From: Pseudomonas yamanorum
GTDB lineage: Bacteria > Pseudomonadota > Gammaproteobacteria > Pseudomonadales > Pseudomonadaceae
NCBI RefSeq assembly: GCF_013386765.1
Contig: NZ_JACARE010000003.1
Coordinates: forward strand, 18,782-82,781
Length of the DNA: 64,000 bases
Direction: 5' to 3'
The position numbers and the translations under genes were made by a program. This document shows, in pieces, positions 53,631 through 63,665 of the stretch. Within the stretch, counting starts at the first letter, position 1, and each line of letters opens with the position of its first letter. Below the pieces are notes generated by a model. That model made no database searches. It was not told the DNA's origin and saw only the letters and a program-made list of their open reading frames with translations.

Positions 53631-54502
53631 TTTTGCTCCCCGGCCAGTGAGTACAGGTATTGGCCGTAGCCGGTCTTGCCAAAGTATTTGGCCCGTTCCA
53701 GCAAATGGTCGCGATCGATCCAGCCGTTCTCGTAGGCGATTTCTTCCAGGCATGCCACTTTCAAACCCTGGCGGTGCTCGATGGTCTGCACATACGTCGA
53801 GGCTTCCAGCAGGCTGTCGTGGGTGCCGGTGTCGAGCCAGGCGAAACCACGGCCGAAGCGTTCCACATGCAGGTCGCCACGCTGGAGGTAGGCGTTGTTG
53901 ACGTCGGTGATTTCCAGCTCGCCACGTGGCGATGGCTTGACGGCCTTGGCGATCTTGATCACGTCGTTATCGTAGAAATACAGCCCGGTCACCGCGTAGC
54001 TGGACTTTGGCTTGGCCGGTTTTTCCTCGATGGAAAGCGCGCGGCCCTCGCTGTCGAAATCGATCACGCCGAAACGCTCCGGGTCCTTGACCCAGTAGCC
54101 GAACACGGTGGCGCCGGATGGGCGCTCGGCGGCGGTGCGCAACTGGTCGCCGAAATGCTGGCCGTGGAAGATGTTGTCGCCCAGGATCAGGCACACCGGG
54201 TCATCACCGATGAACTCTTCACCAATCAGAAACGCCTGGGCCAGGCCGTCCGGAGACGGTTGTTCGGCATAGGTGAAACGCACGCCAAACTGGCTGCCGT
54301 CACCCAGCAGGTTACGGTACTGCGGCAGGTCCACCGGGGTGGAAATCACCAGGATGTCCTTGATCCCGGCCAGCATCAGCACCGAAATCGGGTAGTAGAT
54401 CATCGGCTTGTCGTACACCGGCAACAGCTGCTTGGAAACGCCCAGGGTAATGGGGTGCAAACGGGTGCCGGAGCCACCGGCCAATACGATTCCCTTCATC
54501 AT
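53627..54502 (-). CDS. rfbA: Glucose-1-phosphate thymidylyltransferase
   Basis: A 291-residue nucleotidyltransferase that makes dTDP-glucose, first step of the rhamnose pathway. The N-terminal motif [16 protein letters not shown] with the catalytic arginine and the [14 protein letters not shown] segment are intact; [12 protein letters not shown] lies near residue 102. It overlaps rfbB and rfbC by 4 nt on each side. Confidence 0.94.
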   Translation of the reverse strand: MMKGIVLAGGSGTRLHPITLGVSKQLLPVYDKPMIYYPISVLMLAGIKDILVISTPVDLPQYRNLLGDGSQFGVRFTYAEQPSPDGLAQAFLIGEEFIGDDPVCLILGDNIFHGQHFGDQLRTAAERPSGATVFGYWVKDPERFGVIDFDSEGRALSIEEKPAKPKSSYAVTGLYFYDNDVIKIAKAVKPSPRGELEITDVNNAYLQRGDLHVERFGRGFAWLDTGTHDSLLEASTYVQTIEHRQGLKVACLEEIAYENGWIDRDHLLERAKYFGKTGYGQYLYSLAGEQK

Positions 54503-55581
54503 GCGATCAGATCCTTAAAGTCGGTGTTGCCCAGTCGTTCACCTTGATAACTGCCGTCCTGGACCCTGCGGCACCATTCCAGGTTATCGAGGTACCACTG
54601 CACGGTTTTGCGCAGGCCGGTTTCAAAGGTTTCTTCGGGCACCCAGCCCAGCTCGCGTTCGATCTTGCTGGCGTCGATCGCGTAGCGCTGGTCGTGGCCC
54701 GGGCGATCCTTGACGAAGGTGATCAGGTCGGTGAATTTTTCGACGCCCGCCGGGCGCTGTGGCGCCAGCTCTTCCAGCAGGCCGCAGATGCTGCGCACTA
54801 CGTCGATATTCTTCTGCTCGTTGTGGCCGCCGATGTTGTAGGTCTCGCCCACCACACCTTCAGTCACCACTTTGAACAGCGCACGGGCGTGGTCTTCGAC
54901 GAACAGCCAGTCGCGCACCTGCAGGCCATCGCCATACACCGGCAGCGGTTTACCGGCCAGGGCGTTGAGGATCACCAGCGGGATCAGCTTCTCGGGGAAG
55001 TGGAACGGCCCGTAGTTGTTCGAACAGTTTGTCAGCAGCACCGGCAGGCCGTAAGTACGCTGCCAGGCACGGACCAGGTGATCGGACGCAGCTTTGCTGG
55101 CCGAGTAAGGTGAGCTGGGCGCGTAAGGCGTGGTCTCGGTGAAAAGGTCATTGACGCCGTGCAGGTCGCCGTACACTTCATCCGTGGAGATGTGGTGGAA
55201 GCGGAAGGCGCTTTTGGCCGGCTCTTCCAGCTTTTGCCAATAGCCGCGTGCGGCCTCCAGCAGGCTGTAGGTACCGACGATATTGGTCTGGATAAAATCC
55301 GACGGGCCGTCGATGGACCGGTCCACGTGGGACTCGGCCGCCAGGTGCATGATCGCGTGCGGCTCAAAGCGCGCCAGCACGGCGCTGACGGTGGCCTGGT
55401 CGATGATGTCGGCCTGGACGAACTCATAGCGGCTATTGGTCGCGATGCTGGTCAGCGACTCAAGGTTGCCTGCGTAGGTCAGTTTGTCCAGGTTGAGCAC
55501 TTCGTGCCCGGTGTGTTGAATCAGGTGCCGGATCAGAGCTGAGCCGATGAATCCGGCGCCGCCAGTGATGAGAATGCGCAT
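54499..55581 (-). CDS. rfbB: dTDP-glucose 4,6-dehydratase
   Basis: A 360-residue extended SDR. It has the cofactor motif [16 protein letters not shown] at the start, the [12 protein letters not shown] catalytic segment near residue 132, and the active-site [15 protein letters not shown] near residue 160. I start at ATG 55581 (MRILITGG) rather than 15 codons upstream. First gene of rfbBACD. Confidence 0.94.
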   Translation of the reverse strand: MRILITGGAGFIGSALIRHLIQHTGHEVLNLDKLTYAGNLESLTSIATNSRYEFVQADIIDQATVSAVLARFEPHAIMHLAAESHVDRSIDGPSDFIQTNIVGTYSLLEAARGYWQKLEEPAKSAFRFHHISTDEVYGDLHGVNDLFTETTPYAPSSPYSASKAASDHLVRAWQRTYGLPVLLTNCSNNYGPFHFPEKLIPLVILNALAGKPLPVYGDGLQVRDWLFVEDHARALFKVVTEGVVGETYNIGGHNEQKNIDVVRSICGLLEELAPQRPAGVEKFTDLITFVKDRPGHDQRYAIDASKIERELGWVPEETFETGLRKTVQWYLDNLEWCRRVQDGSYQGERLGNTDFKDLIA

Positions 55582-55759
55582 GTCGGAGGCCCTTTTCCTT
55601 AGACAGACATTAAGCGAATGGAGCATAGCTTGAGTTGTGAAGCCAGGTGGTGCAAGGGGACACCATCAGATTGACGGCACCGGGTGGGGCCTGGGGGTTG
55701 CGTAACCCCCTTCAACAATGGCGATATAAGCGTCTGATAAAAACACCAGGGGTCGTCAC

Positions 55760-58669
55760 ATGTTGCTCGCCACGTTGATTCATCGCGCCAGTCTGCCATG
55801 CCCGCAAGTCGGACCGGACCCTGCGGCGCGGCTACTGGAGCAGCATTACGACCTCGGTGGCACGCTAAAGTCCCTGGGCAGCCAGCAAGACCTCAACTAC
55901 CGCATCGACAGTGACCGAGGCCGTTTTGTGCTGAAAATCTGCCGGGGCGACTATGCCGCCGTCGAGCTGCAGGCCCAGCACGCCGCCCTGAAGCATTTGC
56001 AGGAACATTCGGATGTGCGGGTGCCCAAGGTTATCTCGGCCCTTGGCGGCGAAGACCTGCTGACCGAAACCGTCGCCGGGCACACCGTGCACCTGCGGCT
56101 GCTGGACTACATCGACGGCCAGCCGCTGACCCATGTCCCACATCTGGGCCGTGAAGTGATCGCAGGCTTCGGCGAACTCTGCGGGCGGATGAGCCTGGCG
56201 CTGGCCGGCTTCGAGCATCCGGGCCTGGAACGCACCCTGCAATGGGACCCGCGCCATGCCCTTGAGCTGATCACCCATCTGCTGTCGACCCTTGAAAACC
56301 TGCCGCAGCGGGCGGCGCTGGAGCAAGTGGCCGAGCAGGTGGCGCTCCGGGTGCCGCCGTTGGCTGATCGACTGCCGTGGCAAGCCGTGCACATGGATAT
56401 CACCGATGACAACGTGGTGTGGCAGCGCGATGCCCAGCGGCATTGGCAGGTCCAGGGCGTGATCGACTTCGGCGACCTGGTGCGTACCTGGCGCATTGCC
56501 GACCTGTCGGTGACTTGCGCGGCACTGCTGCACCATGCCGAGGGCGATCCGTTCGCCATTCTGCCGGCGATCCAGGCGTGCCACGCGATCACTCCGTTGC
56601 AGCACGAAGAGTTGCAGGTGCTATGGCCGCTGATCGTCGCGCGGGCTGCGGTGTTGGTGCTGAGCAGTGAGCAGCAGCAGAGGCTGGACCCGGATAACAC
56701 CTACCTGTTGAAGAACGCCGAGCATGAGTGGGAAATCTTCCACGTAGCCACCTCGGTGCCTTTTGAGTTGATGGAGGCGGCGATCCTGGGCTGCGTCGGT
56801 GCCAAGTTGCCGCCTATTGCCGGCGAAGGCTTTGCGCCGTTGTTGCCGGGGCTGGTTGGGCGTGAGTTCGCGCTGATTGACCTGGGCGTGCTCAGCCCGC
56901 ATTTCGAGGCCGGTAATTGGGAGCAGGAGGGCATTGATCGCCGCCTGCTGGAACAAGCGGCTGTGGTCCATGGCCTGGCAGCCAGCCGTTATGGCCAGTA
57001 TCGACTGTCCCGGACCCAGCCCGACAGCGCCGTCGAACCCGAGACTTTCCCGCTTCATGTAGAGCTGCACATGCCCCTGGGCGCCACGGTGGAAGCACCG
57101 TTCGCCGGTACCTTGCGCTGCGCCGCCGACGGCCTGCTATGCCTGCACAGTGCGCAGTTAAGCGTTCGATTGTGGGGCGTGAACGCCTTGTTGCAACACG
57201 GCGCCGCGGTGGTAAAAGGCCAAGTGCTCGGCGAAGTTGCCGGCCCGCTGACGGTGCAACTGTGCCGCGCCGAACTCGAGCCGCCGTTGTTCTGCACGCC
57301 GTCCCGGGCGGTGGCCTGGCAAGCGTTGTGTCCCTCCCCGGCAACCTTGCTGGGGCTGGCCTGCGACGCCGAGCCGGAACTGGACCCCGAGGCCTTGCTG
57401 GCTCGTCGCGATGCCAGCTTCGCCCGCTCGCAGAAGCACTATTACGTTGACCCGCCGCGCATCGAGCGCGGTTGGCGCAATCATCTGATCGACATGCAGG
57501 GTCGCTCCTACCTCGACATGCTCAATAACGTCGCGGTGCTCGGCCACGGTCACCCACGCATGGCCCAGGTGGCGGCGCGGCAATGGTCGCTGCTCAACAC
57601 CAACTCACGCTTTCACTATGCGGCGATTGCCGAGTTCTCCGAGCGTCTGCTGGCCCTGGCGCCGGACTCCATGGACCGGGTGTTCCTGGTCAACAGCGGC
57701 ACCGAAGCCAATGACCTGGCCATTCGCCTGGCCTGGGCCTACAGCGGCGGGCGCGACATGCTCAGCGTGCTGGAGGCCTATCACGGCTGGTCAGTGGCGG
57801 CGGACGCGGTGTCGACCTCGATTGCCGACAACCCCCAGGCCTTGAGCAGCCGCCCGGACTGGGTGCACCCGGTGACCGCGCCGAATACCTATCGCGGCGA
57901 GTTCCGCGGGCAGGACAGTGCGCCGGACTACGTACGCAGCGTGGAACATAACCTGGCGAAAATCGCCGCGCAGAACCGCCAACTGGCGGGCTTCATTTGT
58001 GAGCCGGTGTACGGCAATGCCGGCGGGATCTCCTTGCCGCCTGGCTATTTGCAGCAGGTATATGCCCTGGTTCGGGCACAGGGCGGCGTGTGCATCGCCG
58101 ATGAAGTGCAGGTGGGTTATGGCCGCATGGGCCATTTCTTCTGGGGTTTTGAAGAGCAGGGCGTGGTGCCGGACATCATCACCATGGCCAAGGGCATGGG
58201 CAACGGCCAGCCATTGGGCGCGGTGATCACCCGCCGGGAAATCGCCGAGGCGCTGGAGGCCGAGGGTTACTTCTTCTCGTCATCAGGCGGCAGCCCGGTG
58301 AGTTGCCGCATCGGCATGGCGGTGCTGGATGTGATGGAGGAAGAAAAACTGTGGGAAAACGCCCAGGTGGTAGGCGGGCATTTCAAGGCGCGCTTGGAAG
58401 CGTTGGTCGAGCAGCATCCGTTGGTGGGCGCGGTGCATGGTTCCGGGTTTTACCTGGGGCTGGAGTTGGTCCGCGACCGGCAGACCCTGGAACCGGCCAC
58501 CGAAGAGACCGCGCTGCTGTGTGATCGCCTGCGGGAACTGGGGATCTTCATGCAGCCCACCGGCGACTATCTGAACATCCTCAAGATCAAGCCGCCGATG
58601 GTCACTTCCCGGCAAAGCGTGGACTTCTTCGTCGACATGCTGGCGAAGGTGTTGGACGAGTCGCTTTAA
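55760..58669 (+). CDS. Kinase-aminotransferase fusion (APH + class III PLP enzyme)
   Basis: A 969-residue multidomain protein. Residues about 20-300 are an aminoglycoside-phosphotransferase-like kinase with the catalytic motif HMDITDDNVVW and the metal motif VIDFGDL. Residues about 430-530 are a beta-rich lysostaphin/biotinyl-like domain (HMPLGATVEAPFAGTL). Residues about 545-965 are a class III aminotransferase fold; the PLP lysine is K811 in TMAKGMGNG. The domain mix resembles a hydroxylysine-kinase joined to a phospholyase, which would phosphorylate an amino-alcohol and then eliminate phosphate. The next gene is aguA, so a polyamine or related amine is a possible substrate. That is inference. 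Confidence 0.85.
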   Translation: MLLATLIHRASLPCPQVGPDPAARLLEQHYDLGGTLKSLGSQQDLNYRIDSDRGRFVLKICRGDYAAVELQAQHAALKHLQEHSDVRVPKVISALGGEDLLTETVAGHTVHLRLLDYIDGQPLTHVPHLGREVIAGFGELCGRMSLALAGFEHPGLERTLQWDPRHALELITHLLSTLENLPQRAALEQVAEQVALRVPPLADRLPWQAVHMDITDDNVVWQRDAQRHWQVQGVIDFGDLVRTWRIADLSVTCAALLHHAEGDPFAILPAIQACHAITPLQHEELQVLWPLIVARAAVLVLSSEQQQRLDPDNTYLLKNAEHEWEIFHVATSVPFELMEAAILGCVGAKLPPIAGEGFAPLLPGLVGREFALIDLGVLSPHFEAGNWEQEGIDRRLLEQAAVVHGLAASRYGQYRLSRTQPDSAVEPETFPLHVELHMPLGATVEAPFAGTLRCAADGLLCLHSAQLSVRLWGVNALLQHGAAVVKGQVLGEVAGPLTVQLCRAELEPPLFCTPSRAVAWQALCPSPATLLGLACDAEPELDPEALLARRDASFARSQKHYYVDPPRIERGWRNHLIDMQGRSYLDMLNNVAVLGHGHPRMAQVAARQWSLLNTNSRFHYAAIAEFSERLLALAPDSMDRVFLVNSGTEANDLAIRLAWAYSGGRDMLSVLEAYHGWSVAADAVSTSIADNPQALSSRPDWVHPVTAPNTYRGEFRGQDSAPDYVRSVEHNLAKIAAQNRQLAGFICEPVYGNAGGISLPPGYLQQVYALVRAQGGVCIADEVQVGYGRMGHFFWGFEEQGVVPDIITMAKGMGNGQPLGAVITRREIAEALEAEGYFFSSSGGSPVSCRIGMAVLDVMEEEKLWENAQVVGGHFKARLEALVEQHPLVGAVHGSGFYLGLELVRDRQTLEPATEETALLCDRLRELGIFMQPTGDYLNILKIKPPMVTSRQSVDFFVDMLAKVLDESL

Positions 58670-58680
58670 CCATTTGTCGG

Positions 58681-58716
58681 GGTAATTCGATTGTTATCGG
58701 TAATTGTTCGGTAATT
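58681..58716 (+). promoter_or_regulatory. GGTAATT direct repeats upstream of aguA
   Basis: GGTAATT occurs at 58681, 58699 and 58710. The last two are part of TCGGTAATT and lie 11 bp apart, one helical turn. They lie 90-125 bp before the aguA start. They could be binding sites for a regulator. Confidence 0.35.
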
Positions 58717-58806
58717 TATGAGTGGTAGATGTAAATCGTCTTTTAAGGTCGATTTTTATCCGATATAAAGGCGTCATGCTCACGCAGCCGTCCCAGGAGA
58801 TTTTTC

Positions 58807-59913
58807 ATGACCACTTTGCACAGCACCCCCCGCGCCGACGGCTTCCATATGCCTGCCGAATGGGCGCCACAGACCCAGACCTGGATGATCTGGCCCGAGC
58901 GCCCGGACAACTGGCGCCTGGGCGGCAAGCCGGCGCAGGCCGCCCACGTGGCGGTGGCCAAGGCCATTGCACGCTTTGAACCGGTGACCGTGGCGGTCTC
59001 GGCCAGCCAGTATGAAAACGCCCGGGCGCGCCTGGACGTACCGAATATCCGCCTGGTGGAAATGTCCAGCGACGACGCCTGGGTACGGGATACCGGGCCG
59101 ACGTTTGTGATCAACAACAGCGGCGAAGTGCGTGGCGTGAACTGGGATTTCAACGCCTGGGGCGGCTTTGATGGCGGCCTGTACTCGCCGTGGAATCGCG
59201 ATTCCCAGGTGGGCGGCAAGATCCTCGAGATCGAGCGCAGCCCGCGTTATCGCACCGAAGGGTTTGTGCTGGAAGGCGGCTCGATTCACGTCGACGGCGA
59301 AGGCACGCTGATCACCACCGAAGAATGCCTGCTCAACCGCAATCGCAACCCGCACCTGCAGCGCGAGGAAATCGAAGCGGTGCTCAGTGCCAACCTGGCT
59401 GTGGATAAGATTATCTGGCTGCCGGATGGCCTGTTCAACGACGAAACCGACGGGCATGTGGATAACTTCTGCTGCTACGTGCGCCCGGGCGAAGTGTTGC
59501 TGGCCTGGACCGATGACCCGCAAGACCCGAACTACGCACGCTGCCACGCCGCCATGGACGTCCTGCAAAGCAGCACCGACGCCAAGGGCCGCTCGTTCAC
59601 AGTGCATAAAATGCCGATCCCGGGGCCGCTGTACGCCACCGAGGAAGAATGTGCCGGCGTGGATCCAGTCGACGGCACCCAGGAGCGCAATCCCACCGTG
59701 CGGTTGGCCGGTTCCTACGTCAACTTCCTGATCGTCAACGGCGGCATCATCGCGCCGAGCTTCGACGACCCGCTGGACAGCCGCGCCAAGGAGATTTTGC
59801 AGAACCTGTTCCCGCAGCACGAAGTGGTGATGGTGCCGGGGCGCGAACTGTTACTGGGGGGCGGCAACATCCACTGCCTGACCCAGCAGCAGCCGGCGCC
59901 GCACAAAAACTGA
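58807..59913 (+). CDS. aguA: Agmatine deiminase
   Basis: A 368-residue enzyme hydrolysing agmatine to N-carbamoylputrescine and ammonia. The catalytic cysteine is C357 in [11 protein letters not shown]; the supporting histidine lies in [11 protein letters not shown] near residue 216, and [12 protein letters not shown] near residue 93 is typical. Its length equals that of known Pseudomonas AguA. AGGAGA precedes the ATG. The usual partner aguB is not in the window. Confidence 0.94.
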   Translation: MTTLHSTPRADGFHMPAEWAPQTQTWMIWPERPDNWRLGGKPAQAAHVAVAKAIARFEPVTVAVSASQYENARARLDVPNIRLVEMSSDDAWVRDTGPTFVINNSGEVRGVNWDFNAWGGFDGGLYSPWNRDSQVGGKILEIERSPRYRTEGFVLEGGSIHVDGEGTLITTEECLLNRNRNPHLQREEIEAVLSANLAVDKIIWLPDGLFNDETDGHVDNFCCYVRPGEVLLAWTDDPQDPNYARCHAAMDVLQSSTDAKGRSFTVHKMPIPGPLYATEEECAGVDPVDGTQERNPTVRLAGSYVNFLIVNGGIIAPSFDDPLDSRAKEILQNLFPQHEVVMVPGRELLLGGGNIHCLTQQQPAPHKN

Positions 59914-59982
59914 GTGCACTTGTAACAGCCTGATACCCGGTTGAGTGCCAATCGGGTGCGCCGCGGTTTGGGCGCTCACAGC

Positions 59983-60016
59983 AAGCCCACGGCCCGTCAG
60001 GTTCGTGGGCTTTTTT
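59983..60016 (+). terminator. Rho-independent terminator of aguA
   Basis: The stem AAGCCCACG/CGTGGGCTT with a 12-nt loop is followed by TTTTTTG. It lies 70 nt past the aguA stop. Confidence 0.85.
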
Positions 60017-60156
60017 GTGACCATGTGCCGACAAACCGGGCACATTGGCATAGCTCTTGTATCGCTGTTGCGACAGGGAGCGCTTAGTCTGACTAAGCGG
60101 TTCTGTCATAAACCTTGAGTAAGTTAGCCGCTCAAGCCGTCGGAGAGAGCGCTGAA

Positions 60157-60369
60157 ATGAATGCCGATATCAACCTTATGTACAAGCGTACGTTCCACCC
60201 CTTGCGGGTGAACGGCGACGCGATCCATGCGCTGGCGCTCTGGTTGAAGGCAAACGGTTCGAGGCAGATCAGGACGCCCGACCCGCGCCGGGTGATGAGC
60301 GAACGGTACCCGGTGGGGCTGTTCAGCGAGGATGAGGTGCAGGCGTTGTGTGAGTTGATGCAGAACTGA
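60157..60369 (+). CDS. Small hypothetical protein
   Basis: A 70-residue protein starting MNADINLMYKRTFHPLRV at ATG 60157, with GGAGAGAG upstream. It has no signal or membrane segment and ends in EVQALCELMQN. I do not recognise a family. It lies alone between the aguA terminator and a REPIN, and codon use looks normal for the genome. Confidence 0.6.
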   Translation: MNADINLMYKRTFHPLRVNGDAIHALALWLKANGSRQIRTPDPRRVMSERYPVGLFSEDEVQALCELMQN

Positions 60370-60397
60370 AGGTTGTTTTCAATGTTGCACCGGACTT

Positions 60398-60531
60398 TGT
60401 GGCGAGGGAGCTTGCTCCCGTTGGGGTGCGCAGCAGCCCCAAAACAGATCACCGAGTTCTATCTGGAAAAACACAGTCGCCTTATTTTGGGGGTGCTTCG
60501 CACCCCAACGGGAGCAAGCTCCCTCGCCACA
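60398..60531. repeat. REPIN of the second family, long version
   Basis: Arms tgtggcgagggagcttgctc and gagcaagctccctcgccaca flank a 90-bp centre that includes inverted GGGGTGCG/CGCACCCC. The centre is longer than in the copies at 12457 and 41213. Confidence 0.85.
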
Positions 60532-60548
60532 GAAAAGTGCGTTGCTGT

Positions 60549-62621
60549 TTAGAAACTGTACGTTCCGGTAACCACCAGACTACGCGGGTCCCCAAACTGA
60601 ATCTGCGCCGCACTCGTCGCCGACGCGTAGTACGTCTTGTCGCTGATATTGTTCAGCGCCGCCCTTACATCCCATTCCTTCTGCCGGAACCCGGCCAGTG
60701 CATCCCAGCGGCCATAACCCGGTAACAGCACGGTGTTGGCGTTATCCGCATAACGCTCCCCCACCAGCGTCAACCCGGTTTCCGCGTACCAGCCCATCTC
60801 CGGTTTCCAGGTGACGAACAGGCTCGCATTACGCTTGGCCACATCGCTGATGCGCTTACCTTCAAAACCGTTGTTGTCCTTCACCACCGTGGCGTCCTGC
60901 AGGCCAATGCCACCGCGTACATACCAGTTGCCGATGATCTTGCCGGCAGCGGTCAACTCCACGCCACGGGAGCGCTGCTCGCCGCTGAGCAGGGTGATGG
61001 TCGGGTCCAGCGGGTCACGGGTGCGGCGGTTGTAGAGTTCCAGTTCGTACACCGCCAGGGTGGTGCTCAAGCGGTCATCGAGCCAGTCACTCTTGACCCC
61101 GATTTCCTTCTGCCTGGTCAGCTCCGGGCTCAGCTCGTTGGCGTTGCCCGCCGCATTGGGCGTGATGCCGATCAGGCCGCCACCGGTGGGCGAGAAGGTC
61201 TTGCTCCACGAGGCGTAGAACGAATGGTGTTCCAGCGGCGTCCAGACCAGGCCCACCCGCGGGCTGGTGCTGTGGCTCACGACCTGTTCCGAGGCGTTGG
61301 TCAGTTTGTTGGTGGACTCCACATCAAAGCGGTCGTAGCGCAAACCGGCGAGCAGTTGCCACTGATCGTTCAGGCGCAGTTGGTCTTGCACATACACGCC
61401 CTGGCTTTGCACTTCGGTGTGGCTGCTGCTGAATGCCGGCAGGCGACCGTTGTGGCGCAGGTCCGGGTTGGGGTTGTACACATCCACGCTCGGCACGGCG
61501 GCGAGCGGCGCCCGATAGAGTTTCGGGTCACGGCGCTGGTTGCCCAATTCCACTCCGGTCAGCAAACGATGCTCCAGGCCAAAAGTGCTGAAGCCGCCTT
61601 CCAGTTCGACGTTGTTGAGGATGTTGCGTGTGGTCAATTCCTGCTGCCAGCGTTGGCGCCCGACCTTGTTGGTTTTGGGGTCGTAGCTGACGGCGTAGGT
61701 GTTATCGAAGTCGCTGTCGAGGGTGAACACGCCCAGGGTATGGCGCAGTTGCCAACTGTCGTTCAACTCATAGGCCAGCCGGGAGCGCAGGGATTGGGAC
61801 GTGTCGTCGATGTAATCGCGCTTGTCACCATAAGTGGTGCCGCGGCTGACATCCGCCGGCCGCCCATTGACCCCGGGAATGCCACGGTCGGGCGTGCGGT
61901 TGTAACGGCTGTATTCGTACTGCACCAGCCAGTTCAGGTCGGGGGTCAGTTGCCAGCTCATGGACGGTGCAAACAGCTGGCGATTGCCGCTGACGCCGTC
62001 GCGGAAACTGTTGTTGTCCTGGTTGCCCATGTTCAGGCGCAGGCTGATGTTATCGGTGGGGTCGGTGCTGAGGTCGGCGTACAGGCTGCGCAAATCATTG
62101 CTGCCGCCTTGGGCTTCGATGCTGGAGACGCGACCGGCCTGGGGCAGTTTGCTCACGCGGTTGACGATGCCGCCCTGGCCGCCGCGCCCGTACAACACGG
62201 CTGCCGGGCCTTTGAGCACTTCGATGCGTTCGATGTTGTGCAGGTCGCGTACGTATTGGCTGTCGTCGCGAATACCGTCCAGATAGAAATCGTTACTGGC
62301 GTCGAAACCGCGGATGCGCAGGCTGTCGAACCGCGTGTCGGCGCCGCTGCTGACGTTGGGCACGCCGCTTAAGGCCTGGCCCAGGTCATTGGTGCCGTAG
62401 GAACGCAGGCTGTCGGTTTTCACCGAGTCGATGGCCTGGGGCACGTAGCGCACGGGTGTGGCGGTGCGGGTAGCGGTACTGGTTTCCTTGACGCGCGGGT
62501 CGTCTTCGTCGGCTTCAGCACTCACGGAAGTTTCCGGCAGGACGGTGGCAGCGCAGGCAAATCCGGCAGACAGCAGTACAGAAAGCCCAAGGGTAATGGG
62601 CGTCAGGCGCAGGGCAGGCAT
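60549..62621 (-). CDS. TonB-dependent siderophore receptor
   Basis: A 690-residue outer-membrane receptor. The signal peptide covers about residues 1-24 (ends FACA). A plug domain follows (about 55-170) with LRIRGFDASNDFYLDGIRDD and VLKGPAAVLYGRGGQGGIVN. The 22-strand barrel ends in SLVVTGTYSF with a C-terminal phenylalanine. There is no N-terminal signalling extension, so it is not of the FecA type. It belongs to the FhuE/catecholate-receptor-like group; the siderophore is unknown. A Fur-like box at 62666-62680 suggests iron repression. Confidence 0.88.
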   Translation of the reverse strand: MPALRLTPITLGLSVLLSAGFACAATVLPETSVSAEADEDDPRVKETSTATRTATPVRYVPQAIDSVKTDSLRSYGTNDLGQALSGVPNVSSGADTRFDSLRIRGFDASNDFYLDGIRDDSQYVRDLHNIERIEVLKGPAAVLYGRGGQGGIVNRVSKLPQAGRVSSIEAQGGSNDLRSLYADLSTDPTDNISLRLNMGNQDNNSFRDGVSGNRQLFAPSMSWQLTPDLNWLVQYEYSRYNRTPDRGIPGVNGRPADVSRGTTYGDKRDYIDDTSQSLRSRLAYELNDSWQLRHTLGVFTLDSDFDNTYAVSYDPKTNKVGRQRWQQELTTRNILNNVELEGGFSTFGLEHRLLTGVELGNQRRDPKLYRAPLAAVPSVDVYNPNPDLRHNGRLPAFSSSHTEVQSQGVYVQDQLRLNDQWQLLAGLRYDRFDVESTNKLTNASEQVVSHSTSPRVGLVWTPLEHHSFYASWSKTFSPTGGGLIGITPNAAGNANELSPELTRQKEIGVKSDWLDDRLSTTLAVYELELYNRRTRDPLDPTITLLSGEQRSRGVELTAAGKIIGNWYVRGGIGLQDATVVKDNNGFEGKRISDVAKRNASLFVTWKPEMGWYAETGLTLVGERYADNANTVLLPGYGRWDALAGFRQKEWDVRAALNNISDKTYYASATSAAQIQFGDPRSLVVTGTYSF

Positions 62622-62665
62622 CGGGGTGTGTATCCAAAAAGGTTGGCAGGATAAAAGCGCGTTAA

Positions 62666-62680
62666 TGGTAATGCTTACTA
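62666..62680 (-). promoter_or_regulatory. Fur-like box upstream of the siderophore receptor
   Basis: TGGTAAT-G-CTTACTA agrees with the 7-1-7 Fur consensus at 10 of 14 positions and lies 45 bp upstream of the start codon. This is where a Fur operator would be expected. Confidence 0.6.
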
Positions 62681-62848
62681 TTTGCGCAGGTTATCTATTC
62701 CTAAGTTGACCCTTCTGAAAAATGTTACGGCATATGTTTTACAGGGATATTCGACCGATTCCCGAAACAGTCTGGGAGCCAATTCGGGGTTTTTCCGAAC
62801 TGTAGGTAAGACTAATCTGCCGGGCATCAACGTCTATCGGAGCCCGTC

Positions 62849-63556
62849 ATGTCGGCAGCCACGCTTCATTACATTTACGACCCGCTGTGCGGCTGGTGTT
62901 ACGGCGCCGAGCCGCTGCTGCATGCCGCCCGGGATGTATTGCCTGTCCAGCTGCACGGCGGCGGCATGATGACCGGCGCGAATCGCCAATCTGTCTCGCT
63001 GCAGTTGCGTGACTACGTGATGCCCCATGACCGGCGCATTGCCGAGTACACCGGGCAACCGTTTGGCCAGGCGTATTTCGAAGGCTTGCTGCGGGACCAC
63101 GACGCGGTGTTCGACTCAGCCCCGCCCATCAGCGCGGTGCTGGCCGCAGAAAAAATTGCCGGTCGCGGCCTGGAATTATTGGCGCGTTTGCAAACGGCGC
63201 ACTACGTCGAAGGTCGCCGAATCGCCGATAACGACGTGCTGCTGACTCTGGCTGAGTCCATCGGTTTGGATCCTCAAGTCTTCAACACAGCCTTCAATGA
63301 AATCCAGGGCGCAGAAACCCAGGCTCACATCAAAGACAGCCGCCAATGGCTGGCAAAAATCGGCGGCCAGGGCTTTCCCACCTTGGCCCTGGAGCAGGGC
63401 GGCCAACTGCAATTGCTCGACATCAGCCCCTGGCTGGGCAAGCCCCAAGCCTTTGCTGAGTGGCTGAGACAAACAGTCGCAATTTCGATTCCAACCACCC
63501 AATCGAGTGCACCAATGTGTGGCCTGCAGGGTTGCGAAGAGCCGAGAAGGGCTTGA
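62849..63556 (+). CDS. DsbA-family cytoplasmic oxidoreductase
   Basis: A 235-residue thioredoxin-fold protein with the CXXC motif CGWC at residues 14-17, an inserted helical domain, and the cis-proline region GGQGFPTLAL near residue 174. There is no signal peptide, so it resembles cytoplasmic FrnE/DsbA-like proteins. Two further cysteines (CGLQGC) lie near the C-terminus. Its substrate is unknown. Confidence 0.84.
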   Translation: MSAATLHYIYDPLCGWCYGAEPLLHAARDVLPVQLHGGGMMTGANRQSVSLQLRDYVMPHDRRIAEYTGQPFGQAYFEGLLRDHDAVFDSAPPISAVLAAEKIAGRGLELLARLQTAHYVEGRRIADNDVLLTLAESIGLDPQVFNTAFNEIQGAETQAHIKDSRQWLAKIGGQGFPTLALEQGGQLQLLDISPWLGKPQAFAEWLRQTVAISIPTTQSSAPMCGLQGCEEPRRA

Positions 63557-63629
63557 TAGAGCCTTGCACCATGATGGCTATTTAATGTTTCTTAGACTTT
63601 TTTAGCCTAAATACAGACGATTCACGAAA

Positions 63630-63659
63630 TTGACACACAGTAAAGGGCGCGGATAGGAT
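63630..63659 (+). promoter_or_regulatory. Sigma-70 promoter before a short terminated transcript
   Basis: TTGACA at 63630-63635 and TAGGAT at 63654-63659 with an 18-nt spacer form a good sigma-70 promoter. A transcript would begin near 63666. Confidence 0.6.
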
Positions 63660-63665
63660 TCGCCC

